Shown: positions 41,088-50,936 of the stretch, piece after piece
How the letters are laid out: each line of letters starts with the position of its first letter
Position numbering within the stretch: the stretch's first letter is position 1
NCBI RefSeq assembly: GCF_021532655.1
Contig: NZ_JAKGAS010000001.1
Coordinates: 792,824-856,823 of the forward strand
Direction of reading: 5' to 3'
Source: Paraglaciecola algarum
Lineage (GTDB): Bacteria; Pseudomonadota; Gammaproteobacteria; Enterobacterales; Alteromonadaceae
Length of the DNA: 64,000 bases
Notes under the pieces: model-generated
The model's input: only the letters and a program-made list of their open reading frames with translations
Database searches by the model: none
What the model was told of the DNA's origin: nothing
Made by a program: the position numbers and the translations under genes

Positions 41088-41353
41088 AGGGGCTGTTGAT
41101 CTTTGGTGTATAAATTTTGTTCAAACTAAACTCTTTTTAATTGAGGCGCTGACTTAAAGGCCTAATGGATTAAGTCAAAAGTCAGCAACAAAGAGTAAAA
41201 AGAGTTTAGGAAGAACCCTTCGGGCAGCGTTTGTGCAATATTTATACTGCTTCAGCACTCACTCATGTAGAACAACTACACCACACTCGCGCTTCATTGT
41301 ATAAATACCGCACAATTCGCTGCAAAAACATATACCAAAGTTCAACAGCCCCT
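41088..41353. repeat. MITE-like structured intergenic repeat with terminal inverted repeats (copy B)
   Basis: AGGGGCTGTTGATCTTTGG at 41088-41106 and, inverted, AGGGGCTGTTGAACTTTGG at 41353-41335 form 19-base terminal repeats with one mismatch. Inside, AAACTCTTTTTA (41128-41139) pairs perfectly with TAAAAAGAGTTT (41196-41207), and GCTGACT/AGTCAGC forms a nested stem. The left third matches copy A at 19.1 kb. No transposase and no clear target duplication are seen. It nearly fills the gap between pyrD and the glutamate dehydrogenase gene, ending four bases after the latter's stop. Confidence 0.7.
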
Positions 41354-41357
41354 AGTT

Positions 41358-44300
41358 TCAGTTACTGGCATTGATGCTTAATAACATCAGTTCGCGCAAG
41401 GCCACCGAAAACTTAGCAAACTCATGGGTGCTACTGGTTTTAAACTCAGACATCATATGATACCAGCGATCGAGTAAAATTTTATTATTGTCCATCCAAT
41501 TTTTAATAATAATAGCTGGATCTTGATTGTTACCTGCTGAGGCCAATAAGACTGTAGTGATGGCACGCTGCTGCCAATCCAACTCTTCTCGATAGGACGC
41601 GCGTGCTAAAGCTTGCCAGTGGTTAGTCACGGCTTGTTTGTCGATTTGTTCTAAGAACCAATGTAGCTCGAGCTTAGAGCCTAACTTAAAGTAAAGACTA
41701 GAAACTAATGAAATGTCTTTACCTTCTGATTCGGCAATTTGCGCTAAGTCCATACATGGGAACATATTACTTAACGAAGCGACCTTAAATGCAATCGTTT
41801 TAGGCACTCCTTGTTTAATTAAATTATCACAAGCCGATTCCAATTGTTTATATTCATTTTCAACTAAGTAATCTTTAATATTAGTACACAAGTCTTTGAA
41901 GGTTTTATGATAGCTATCAATTGATTTTTGTAGATCGGCTGACTTATTACCGTGTCTTAAATACCAACGAGATGCCCTACGTAGGGTTCGACGCATACTA
42001 TCTAACATGTGTAATTGTACAGATGACGAAACTTTATTATCTAAGGCCTCGACCTCCTGCCACAAAGTATTCATGTCAAATACACCTTTTACCACAGAAT
42101 AACTTGCTGCTATCTCAGCAACACTTGCACCTGTTTCTTCCTTGATCCGAAAAACATAATTCATGCCCATATCATTAATGATATTATTGGTTAACTTAGT
42201 GGCGATAATTTCACTTCTAAGCGGATGGTGTTGCATTTGTTTAGCAAACTTAGTTTGCAACCTATCCGGGAAGGCTTCGATTAATAATTTTCCGTGATAT
42301 TTGTTATTTGTAATTTCAGGAACATTAAGCTTTTCCTTCATGACCATTTTACCATATGCAATTAACACAGATAGTTCTGGTCTGGTTAAACCTTTAGATT
42401 TTGACAATCTTTCTGAAATTTCGTCATCAGTAGGAATAAACTCTAACTCTCTATTTAGGTAACCCTCGCGTTCTAAACCATGAATAAACCTTAATTGTTC
42501 TTTTAGTTGACTGACGCCACCTAACTCTGAGATAGAAATCGAACCTGTTTGACGATAACAATCTTGGATCACTAACTCCCCTACTTCATCTGTCATATCA
42601 TAAAGTAGTTTGTTTCTTTGCTTAACCGTAAGGTCTCCTGCGTTAACTAAGGAGTTGAGTAATATTTTAATATTGACCTCGTTATCCGAGCAATCAACTC
42701 CACCGACATTATCAATAAAATCTGTATTAATTCGGCCACCATTGGCTGCAAACTCTATTCTGCCTAGCTGAGTCGTGCCTAGATTTCCACCTTCACCGAT
42801 GATTTTAGCTGTTAATTCATTGCCATTTACACGCACATCATCATTCGCTCTATCGCCCACTTCAGCGTGGGTTTCTTTGGTACTTTTAACATAGGTACCA
42901 ATGCCGCCATTCCAAATTAAATCAACGGGCATTTTGAGCACGTTATGAATTAACTCATTTGGGGTCATGCTAGTTTGTTTAGTACCCAAGCATTTTTTCA
43001 TTTCAGGGGTTAAGGTGATTGATTTAGCTGCGCGACTAAATATATCGCCGCCCTTTGAAATAATCGAGCGGTCGTAGTCATCCCAACTTAAAGAAGGGTT
43101 TTCAAACAGGCGACTACGCTCTTTATAACTGGTCTCACTATTTGGATTTGGATCAAAAAAGATGTGCAAGTGATTAAAGGCACACACTAATTGCGTATGT
43201 TTAGACAACAACATGCCATTACCAAATACATCTCCCGCCATATCGCCTACCGCAACGCAGGTGAAATCAGTGGTTTGACAGTCTTTACCCATTTCTCGGA
43301 AATGACGTTTAACCGATTCCCAAGCCCCTCGGGCAGTAATACCCATCTTTTTGTGGTCGTAACCAATACTGCCACCTGATGCAAATGCATCTCCTAACCA
43401 AAAGTTATACTCATCAGAAATTCCATTGGCAATATCAGAGAAGGTGGCGGTGCCTTTGTCTGCCGCTACCACTAAATAGGCATCATCTTCATCTAAACGT
43501 ACTACATCTTTTGGATGCACCACTTTTCCGTCTACGATATTGTCAGTGATATCCAGTAAACTACGAATAAAAATTTTGTAACACTCTTGGCCTTCAGTTT
43601 GAAACTCTTCACGATTAGTAGCTAAATGTAGGTTCTTACAGACAAAACCACCTTTTGCACCTACTGGTACTATCACTGTATTTTTAACTTGTTGGGCTTT
43701 GACTAAACCTAATACTTCAGTTCTAAAATCTTCCTGTCTATCAGACCAACGCAATCCTCCTCTAGCTACTTTTCCACCGCGTAAATGGACACCTTCAATT
43801 CGAGGTGAATAGACGAAGATCTCAAATTTTGGACGAGGTAGTGGCATTTCTGAAATAAGTTCAGGTAACAACTTAAAAGAAACGTAAGGCTTTTCATTAC
43901 CTTGTCCATCGTTTTGATAAAAGTTGGTTCTGAGGGTGGCTAGAATTAAATCTAAATAGCGGCGAATAATTCTGTCATCATCTAAATTTGAAACATTATC
44001 TAGTTGGAGCTTAATGTTATCTAAAATAGATTGCTCAGCTTTACTACTACGTTTTACTTTAGGGTCAAACTTTTGGTTAAACAAAGCGACTAAATCTGTG
44101 CCAATTTTAGGATAATTTGCCAAAGTATTTGCGATGTAATCTCGACTAAAAGAGCTACCTATTTGGCGCATATATTTGGCATATGCGCGTAATACAGTCA
44201 CACTTCGTCCCGTTAGACCGGCACCCAATACTAAGCGATTAAAGGGATCGTCTTCTAAGGAGCCATACCAAACCTGTGAAAATGCAGTTTGAAACAGTGA

Positions 44301-46196
44301 CTGAGCTCGTTCCATTTCCATATCGTTACTGGTGTTGTGTAACATGGAAAAATCCATGATCCAATTCACTTCACCATCTGCTGAAGATACTTTGTAGGGA
44401 CTCTCATCAATTACACGTAAACCAAAGTTTTCAAGCATGGGCAATACGGCAGATAAATGGATAGGCTCGTTTTTATGAAATAATTTTAATTTAACTCGCT
44501 TACTTTCCGGTCCTTCTTCTTGAGGGCGGTAAAATAACATGTCTAAGGAGCGTTCATTGGTTAAAACTTCTAATTTGTCGATATCGACTAAAGCTGCACT
44601 AGGTAAGTTACATTCTTTATAACTACTTGAAAAAGCATTAACATATTTATGCTCTAGCCGTTTACCTTTTGCTTCACCATGATTTGCACCTATAGTGGCT
44701 TGAAGTTGATCGTCCCAACTCTTGCTTAACTCAATGATATTCTTCTCAATTTCCTTCACATTATAATCCGCGTTATTGTTATTGACTCTGGCAATGTAAT
44801 GCGTTCTGGCATACACAGACTCTGAAAAATATGTGGTAAATTCAACTGTTTGTTCACTAGCAAAAGACTTTTGTAATAATGCTTGTGTATCTTTGCGCAA
44901 CTGAGTGTTATACCTTTCTCTGGGTACAAAAACCATACAAGAAATAAACCGGCCAAACACGTCTTTACGCACAAATAATTTAGATATACCCCTTTCTTGC
45001 ATTTGAAAGATACCTAGTACAATTTGGGCTAACTCTTTAACACTACCTTGTAACAATTCATCCCGTGGATAAGTCTCAATAATGTTTAAAAAGGCCTTGT
45101 GACCGTGGGTGCCAGGTTCAAACCCAGACAGTTTAGAAATCGCACTGATCTTTTCTTCAAGCACAGGTAACTGTGTCGCGCTACTGTTGTAAAACGAAGC
45201 GGAATAAAGGCCTATAAACCTGTCTTCACCAATAACATTTCCCTGTTTATCAAAGCGTTTTATCCCTACGTAATCCAAATAAGCAGGTCTATGCACTCTA
45301 GAAGGGCGACTGGTTTTGGTTAACATCAAGGGATTGGAACTTAATGCTTCTGTTCTTGCCGAGGTTGGGATATTTGATAACACTCTTTGTCTATCTGTTT
45401 GTGAGTTTTTCATTAACCCTAAACTAGATTTATTATCTGCTACCCATCTATAGTCCCCTTCGATACCTTTAGCCTGATAACTTCGGTACCCCATAAGGGT
45501 AAAATTGTGATTATTTAACCAGTTTAAAAATTTATCAGTTTGTTGTATTTCTTGCTTAGAAGCCGGACAAGGACTGCTATTAAAATGAGCAATACTTTGT
45601 GTTAGTTTTTCACTCATTAACTTCCAGTCATCAACTACCAAAGACACATCTTTTACTACCGTAATTAGTTCAGAACTAATTACATCTAATTGTTTTCTAG
45701 AAGTCTGACGGTCAACCTCAATCATAAATACGGTTTGACGTTCAGTTCCCTTTTTCTTGGTCGAAGCGGGTTCAAAATCTTTAAACTTATGGTTAACATC
45801 GCGACTTAAACTGATTGGGCTATGTAGCAATAAATGAGCAGTAATGCCAAGACGATTAAGTGCCATGCGCACCGAATCAACTAAAAACGGCATATCTACT
45901 ACGATTATTTCGACAATTGTGTGAGTTGACTGCCAACCATGCTTACTAATCTCAGGGTTAAATGCTCGAATAAATGGTTCTTCACCAGTGTAATCTACAA
46001 ATTCATTCCAAAGACTTAACGTTGCACCGTATAAATTGCTGGCGTTACGATTCTCGAGGTCGTCATTAGAAATATTTTTAAATAAAATTTTTGAAAAATT
46101 AGTTACTCGTTCAATCTGGGACGATTCAACTTTTTTACTAATCAATTTATAGACATTTTCAAGTAAAACTGAATGTTGGTTATCTGCAACCGTCAT
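41358..46196 (-). CDS. gdhB: NAD-specific glutamate dehydrogenase, large type
   Basis: A 1612-residue enzyme of the 180-kDa NAD-GDH family, which deaminates glutamate to 2-oxoglutarate for catabolism. The N-terminal half carries ACT-like regulatory regions. The catalytic region includes GGKVARGGLRWSDR and the lysine-bearing PVGAKGGF at about residue 840. A nucleotide-binding region follows with GEGGNLGTTQLGR. The helical C-terminal extension is complete and ends with a TGA three or four bases before the repeat element. The symbol follows the Pseudomonas name. It is a single gene with 289 bases upstream in which I see no other gene. Confidence 0.95.
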   Translation of the reverse strand: MTVADNQHSVLLENVYKLISKKVESSQIERVTNFSKILFKNISNDDLENRNASNLYGATLSLWNEFVDYTGEEPFIRAFNPEISKHGWQSTHTIVEIIVVDMPFLVDSVRMALNRLGITAHLLLHSPISLSRDVNHKFKDFEPASTKKKGTERQTVFMIEVDRQTSRKQLDVISSELITVVKDVSLVVDDWKLMSEKLTQSIAHFNSSPCPASKQEIQQTDKFLNWLNNHNFTLMGYRSYQAKGIEGDYRWVADNKSSLGLMKNSQTDRQRVLSNIPTSARTEALSSNPLMLTKTSRPSRVHRPAYLDYVGIKRFDKQGNVIGEDRFIGLYSASFYNSSATQLPVLEEKISAISKLSGFEPGTHGHKAFLNIIETYPRDELLQGSVKELAQIVLGIFQMQERGISKLFVRKDVFGRFISCMVFVPRERYNTQLRKDTQALLQKSFASEQTVEFTTYFSESVYARTHYIARVNNNNADYNVKEIEKNIIELSKSWDDQLQATIGANHGEAKGKRLEHKYVNAFSSSYKECNLPSAALVDIDKLEVLTNERSLDMLFYRPQEEGPESKRVKLKLFHKNEPIHLSAVLPMLENFGLRVIDESPYKVSSADGEVNWIMDFSMLHNTSNDMEMERAQSLFQTAFSQVWYGSLEDDPFNRLVLGAGLTGRSVTVLRAYAKYMRQIGSSFSRDYIANTLANYPKIGTDLVALFNQKFDPKVKRSSKAEQSILDNIKLQLDNVSNLDDDRIIRRYLDLILATLRTNFYQNDGQGNEKPYVSFKLLPELISEMPLPRPKFEIFVYSPRIEGVHLRGGKVARGGLRWSDRQEDFRTEVLGLVKAQQVKNTVIVPVGAKGGFVCKNLHLATNREEFQTEGQECYKIFIRSLLDITDNIVDGKVVHPKDVVRLDEDDAYLVVAADKGTATFSDIANGISDEYNFWLGDAFASGGSIGYDHKKMGITARGAWESVKRHFREMGKDCQTTDFTCVAVGDMAGDVFGNGMLLSKHTQLVCAFNHLHIFFDPNPNSETSYKERSRLFENPSLSWDDYDRSIISKGGDIFSRAAKSITLTPEMKKCLGTKQTSMTPNELIHNVLKMPVDLIWNGGIGTYVKSTKETHAEVGDRANDDVRVNGNELTAKIIGEGGNLGTTQLGRIEFAANGGRINTDFIDNVGGVDCSDNEVNIKILLNSLVNAGDLTVKQRNKLLYDMTDEVGELVIQDCYRQTGSISISELGGVSQLKEQLRFIHGLEREGYLNRELEFIPTDDEISERLSKSKGLTRPELSVLIAYGKMVMKEKLNVPEITNNKYHGKLLIEAFPDRLQTKFAKQMQHHPLRSEIIATKLTNNIINDMGMNYVFRIKEETGASVAEIAASYSVVKGVFDMNTLWQEVEALDNKVSSSVQLHMLDSMRRTLRRASRWYLRHGNKSADLQKSIDSYHKTFKDLCTNIKDYLVENEYKQLESACDNLIKQGVPKTIAFKVASLSNMFPCMDLAQIAESEGKDISLVSSLYFKLGSKLELHWFLEQIDKQAVTNHWQALARASYREELDWQQRAITTVLLASAGNNQDPAIIIKNWMDNNKILLDRWYHMMSEFKTSSTHEFAKFSVALRELMLLSINASN

Positions 46197-46485
46197 GTGT
46201 CACCATTCTTGATTAAGGCAATTAATAGTAGTTTATAAATGCAATTATGCACCGAAGTGTTTTTAGAACATTCAAACTTAGGTTAGTCAATAGACTGAGA
46301 TATATACAGTTTTTTGACTTATTGAAGTTATTTTCGCTAAAAAATAAGGAATTTGATATAGCTAATTTACATATTTTTAACAGAATACATAGTTATGCAA
46401 TTAGGTAAGGTTAGCACCCAGAAAAAGGTAGTGAAAACTAGTATTCTTAAATAAATATGCAAAAACTTTTTTGCAGTGAGCCGAA

Positions 46486-46713
46486 TTAGTCTTGGGTTAC
46501 TTTTTCAAAGCTTTTAATTTTGTAGTTATCATCAAAAATTAAGCGAAACCTGCCTTGAATACCTTTTCGGGTAACATGGGGGCGAAGGTTTCGTACAGGA
46601 AGTTGGATCCGCTTTCCATCGTCAGATGTCATAACCACAGAATTTACTCCAGGTTGGTAAAACTGCTCACAAAAATCATATTCAACAGAAAGCGTAAAAT
46701 AGTAGGACTGCAT
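46486..46713 (-). CDS. DUF2835-family small protein
   Basis: A 75-residue protein, mostly beta-strand by appearance, matching the DUF2835 family (YYFTLSVEYDFCEQFY at the start, GKRIQLPVRNLRPHVT in the middle). It begins 26 bases after the pepN stop and may be co-transcribed with it. Function unknown. Confidence 0.8.
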   Translation of the reverse strand: MQSYYFTLSVEYDFCEQFYQPGVNSVVMTSDDGKRIQLPVRNLRPHVTRKGIQGRFRLIFDDNYKIKSFEKVTQD

Positions 46714-46739
46714 GATAAATTTATATATACCGAACTAAC

Positions 46740-49358
46740 TTAAGGTAAACTCTTTGTAATTTTTTCGTATAAATCTTTACTCAGTCCCGGGGTATCACCA
46801 ATTCGCATAAGTTGATGCTGCATTAGAGCTTGTCTTTTAACATCAACCTTTTGCCATTGGATCAGTGGAGTGATCATCCTAGATGCCACCTGAGGATTGA
46901 TATCGTTGAGTTTGATTAAATAATCTGCGACAAATTTATAACCACTACCATCAATATTGTGAAAACCAGAGACATTATAAAATGCAAAGCTGCCGATTAA
47001 CGCTCTCACCCTATTTGGATTGTTAATGGTATATTGAGCGTGTCCCATTAACAGTTCTAGCCTAGCTAGAATATCGGCCCTATCGGTATTGGCTTGCAGT
47101 GCAAACCACTTGTCTAATACTAATGGATCGGCTTGCCATTTTTGCTCAAACTGTTGCATTAATGAATCAAATTCAGCTAAATCACCAAGTTGAGCGGCCG
47201 CAAGCGCGCCTATTGAATCCGTCATGTTGTCTGCGGTTAAAAACTGCTGTTCTATTATTGACTGCGCATGCTGGTGTTGGCTGGCAGCCAAATATTTTAA
47301 AACAAGGTTACGTATCTTTCTTTGTTTAACTTGCTCCACTGTATATTCGTATTTTGGTATTTGAATACTTTTATATAAATCAAACCATTGGGTTTGATAA
47401 GTATCTGCAAAGGCTTCTAAGAGTTGTAAACGACTCTTACGCAGCTGTTCAACATCAACAGATTCAACTTGTTGGAACAAGCTTTCAAAACTAGGAATGG
47501 TTAACATCTCTGTTTTTAATGCTAGGTCTAAGTTTGCATCATTAATAACTTGGTCAAAAACCGCAACCGTATCTTTTATAGACTGTGTTTTTGTTATCTC
47601 ACCTTGATCAGCCAATTGTAAAATACACTGACTAAACACCCTTTGACTGGCATCCCAGCGAGTAAAATCATCGGGCGACTTTAACATTAGTGCTACCAAA
47701 TCACTTCTTGAATAAGCGTAATTTAGTTTTACCGGAGCACAAAAGTCGTGTAACAAAGAAAGTACAGGCTTTGAGCTCTGGTTACTAAATTCAATGACCT
47801 GTGTTTGCTCTGTTAATTCTACTATCTGTTCTTCAATTACCGAGTTTAGTTGTTGATTGTGATTTTGATCAATTAAGCTAAATCTCATAGGAATAACCAG
47901 GTTTAACTTTTCAGCTTGATCAAATGTTGGCTTAGTTTGTTGACTAAACTCAATTTTATAAAGCCCAGTTTCTTGCTCATAAGTATCAGAAACTGTGACT
48001 TGCGGCGTACCTGATTGACTATACCAACGTCTAAATTGAGTTAGATCTTTATTATTTGCATCTTGCATGGCTTGTACAAAATCATCACAGGTGACAGCTT
48101 GCCCGTCAAAACGCTGAAAATAAAGGTCCATGCCTGCCCGAAACCCCTGTTTTCCTAATAAGGTATGTAACATGCGTATAACTTCAGCGCCTTTATCGTA
48201 AACCGTTACTGTGTAGAAGTTATTCATCTCTATGACTTCATCAGGCCTGATAGGATGGGACATAGCACTAGCATCTTCAGCAAATTGATGTTCGCGCATG
48301 ATCCGCACATTCTTAATTCGGTTAACTATGGGCGACGACATGTCATTACTAAACTGCTGATCTCGAAAGACGGTTAAGCCTTCTTTTAAACTAAGTTGAA
48401 ACCAATCACGACAAGTGATCCTGTTACCCGTCCAATTATGAAAATATTCATGGCCTATTACAGCCTCGATATTAAAGAAATCTTCATCTGTAGCTGTTTG
48501 CTCATTAGCCAATACAAATTTGCTATTAAAAACATTGAGACCTTTGTTTTCCATAGCTCCCATGTTGAAAAAGTCGACGGCGACTATCATGTAAATATCT
48601 AGGTCATATTCTAGGCCAAACTCAGTTTCGTCCCATGCCATAGATTTTTTTAGAGATTCGAGAGCATGATAACCGCGTTCGGCTTTACCTTTGTCGACAA
48701 ATAATTCTAATTTTACAGACCTATTAGACGCAGTAACAAAGGTGTCTTCTAATAAATCAAAATCACCTGCCACTAAGGCAAATAGATAGCAGGGTTTGTT
48801 AAAGGGATCTGACCATTTTACCCAATGTTTGTTATCCGCCAATTCGCCACTGTCTACTTTGTTTCCGTTAGATAATAAATATGGATATAAAGTTTTGTCA
48901 CCTACTATTGTGACTTGGTATTTAGCTAGTACATCTGGTCTATCTAAAAAGTAGGTTATTTTTCTAAACCCCTCTGCCTCACATTGAGTACAAAAAGCTC
49001 CACTAGATTGATATAAACCTTCTAAACTGGAGTTTCCCTTAGGGTCAATTTGATTTTGGATAGTGAGTTCAAATTCGTTTTTTAATGTATGGATAGTTAA
49101 CGATGTTTCATCTTGTAGATAATCACTTTGTTCTTTTCCATCTAATTTAACTGAAAGTAGTTTAAGTTGTTCACCGTCTAAAACTAATGGTTTATCATGT
49201 TTTCCATTACGCGTAACCGTAGTGCTACAGGTTACTATGGTTTCATGGCTTTCAAGTTCAAAATGTATGTCCACGGTTTGAATTAAAAAGTCTGGTTGTT
49301 GGTAATCTGCTCTACGTTTGACGATAGGGGCAGGTGAACTTGTGGTATTAGTAGACAT
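46740..49358 (-). CDS. pepN: Aminopeptidase N
   Basis: An 872-residue M1-family zinc metallopeptidase that removes N-terminal residues from peptides in the cytoplasm. The exopeptidase motif GAMEN is at about residue 268, and the zinc motif HEYFHNWTG at about 305, with the third ligand Glu in the LKEGLTVFRD segment. The C-terminal helical domain of the PepN subgroup is complete. Length matches E. coli PepN (870). A DUF2835 gene follows closely. Confidence 0.97.
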   Translation of the reverse strand: MSTNTTSSPAPIVKRRADYQQPDFLIQTVDIHFELESHETIVTCSTTVTRNGKHDKPLVLDGEQLKLLSVKLDGKEQSDYLQDETSLTIHTLKNEFELTIQNQIDPKGNSSLEGLYQSSGAFCTQCEAEGFRKITYFLDRPDVLAKYQVTIVGDKTLYPYLLSNGNKVDSGELADNKHWVKWSDPFNKPCYLFALVAGDFDLLEDTFVTASNRSVKLELFVDKGKAERGYHALESLKKSMAWDETEFGLEYDLDIYMIVAVDFFNMGAMENKGLNVFNSKFVLANEQTATDEDFFNIEAVIGHEYFHNWTGNRITCRDWFQLSLKEGLTVFRDQQFSNDMSSPIVNRIKNVRIMREHQFAEDASAMSHPIRPDEVIEMNNFYTVTVYDKGAEVIRMLHTLLGKQGFRAGMDLYFQRFDGQAVTCDDFVQAMQDANNKDLTQFRRWYSQSGTPQVTVSDTYEQETGLYKIEFSQQTKPTFDQAEKLNLVIPMRFSLIDQNHNQQLNSVIEEQIVELTEQTQVIEFSNQSSKPVLSLLHDFCAPVKLNYAYSRSDLVALMLKSPDDFTRWDASQRVFSQCILQLADQGEITKTQSIKDTVAVFDQVINDANLDLALKTEMLTIPSFESLFQQVESVDVEQLRKSRLQLLEAFADTYQTQWFDLYKSIQIPKYEYTVEQVKQRKIRNLVLKYLAASQHQHAQSIIEQQFLTADNMTDSIGALAAAQLGDLAEFDSLMQQFEQKWQADPLVLDKWFALQANTDRADILARLELLMGHAQYTINNPNRVRALIGSFAFYNVSGFHNIDGSGYKFVADYLIKLNDINPQVASRMITPLIQWQKVDVKRQALMQHQLMRIGDTPGLSKDLYEKITKSLP

Positions 49359-49428
49359 GAAAAATCTCTGACAATTAAAGTTAAGTATTATTGAATCTAA
49401 ATAATTGAATCTAAATATTAAAGCTAAT

Positions 49429-50904
49429 CTAACTTTTAGCTAAATGTTCAGGAACGGGAATACGTAAAATCTTAATGCCTAAGTAAGCATATATAACGGC
49501 TAAAACAGGGTTAATTAAATTAAAAAATGTATAAAAAATATAGTCTAGCGGATTAACAGCTAATACGCCGTGCATATATACACCACAGGTATTCCAAGGT
49601 ATTAATGGTGACGTTAAGGTTCCACCATCTTCTAAACTGCGGGATAAATTTAACTGATGTAAACCACGTTTTTCAAATTCATTTTTATACATACGACCAG
49701 GCATAACGATAGAAATATACTGATCGGCGGTAATAATATTGGTACCAATACAGGTTAGTATTGTGCGAGTAATCATATCACCTGCTGAATTCGCGCCCTT
49801 CAAAAACGCTTTAACGGCTCGTTTTAATAAACCTACTTTTTCTAATACCGCTCCAAAAGTCATGGCGCACATAATTAGCCAAATGGTATTGAGCATACTT
49901 GACATTCCGCCACGACTTAACAAATCATTCAAAGTATCACTAGGTGTTGAAAAAGACACACCATCAAACAAGGCAGACCAAATGACAATAATAGCCCCTT
50001 GAATAGCGCCTGCGCCTTCAGCATTATCACTGACAAAATTGGCGATTAGTTCTGGCTGGAACAATGCAGCCCAGACTCCACCCAATAAAGCCCCGATAGA
50101 GACGGATGGAAAAGCAGGGACCTTTTTGATAGCCAAGGTCAACAATACAAATAACGGGATCAACATATGTAATCCAAGGTTAAATTCCTGCTCAAGCAAC
50201 TCTTGCATCTCTGCAATTTTTGAAGCGGAATCAGTAGGCTCAGCTCCCATTCCGATAAATACAAATAGAATAAGTGTGATGATAATACTGGGCACTGTAG
50301 TCCATAACATGTACTGTATATGTTCAAACAAATTTGTACCAGCAATAGCTGGAGCCAAGTTTGTGGTTTCAGACAGTGGCGAAACTTTATCTCCGAAGTA
50401 GGCACCTGATACGACAGCCCCGGCTGTAACGGCTTCAGACATACCCATACCAATCGACACCCCCATCAATGCTACACCAACAGTGGCCGCTGTAGTCCAA
50501 GAACTACCAATACTCATAGCAACTACTGCGCATATTAGACACGTTGCCGCATAAAACATAGAAGGGTTTAATAAGTCTAAGCCGTAATAAATTAAGGTGG
50601 GAACGGTACCCGCTAACATCCAGGTTCCAATTAACGAACCTACTGCTAATAATATTAAAATGGCACCTAAAGAGCGGGATATGCCTTTAATAATCCCCTC
50701 TTCTATCACCTCCCAACTATATCCATTCTTCATGCCGATAATGGCTGCAATGCCCATCGAAATTAGTAATGCAATCTGATTAGGTCCAAATGAAGAGTTG
50801 TCTCCAAATAAATAAACTGAAGAACCTAACAATGTGATTAAAATGATGATCGGTACTAATGCATCTAATAACGAAGCTTCTTTATATTGATTTTCTATCG
50901 ACAT
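49429..50904 (-). CDS. nhaC: Na+/H+ antiporter NhaC family
   Basis: A 491-residue membrane protein with about 11-12 hydrophobic segments. SIGSSWTTAATVGVALMGV and GAYFGDKVSPLSETTNLAP are typical of NhaC antiporters. Sodium homeostasis suits a marine organism, but relatives also exchange organic acids, so the substrate is not fixed. It lies 32 bases downstream of the sodium symporter gene; the pair may form one operon linked by sodium cycling. Confidence 0.88.
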   Translation of the reverse strand: MSIENQYKEASLLDALVPIIILITLLGSSVYLFGDNSSFGPNQIALLISMGIAAIIGMKNGYSWEVIEEGIIKGISRSLGAILILLAVGSLIGTWMLAGTVPTLIYYGLDLLNPSMFYAATCLICAVVAMSIGSSWTTAATVGVALMGVSIGMGMSEAVTAGAVVSGAYFGDKVSPLSETTNLAPAIAGTNLFEHIQYMLWTTVPSIIITLILFVFIGMGAEPTDSASKIAEMQELLEQEFNLGLHMLIPLFVLLTLAIKKVPAFPSVSIGALLGGVWAALFQPELIANFVSDNAEGAGAIQGAIIVIWSALFDGVSFSTPSDTLNDLLSRGGMSSMLNTIWLIMCAMTFGAVLEKVGLLKRAVKAFLKGANSAGDMITRTILTCIGTNIITADQYISIVMPGRMYKNEFEKRGLHQLNLSRSLEDGGTLTSPLIPWNTCGVYMHGVLAVNPLDYIFYTFFNLINPVLAVIYAYLGIKILRIPVPEHLAKS

Positions 50905-50936
50905 ATTTTTGATATCCGCTTTATTAGATTAACGAG

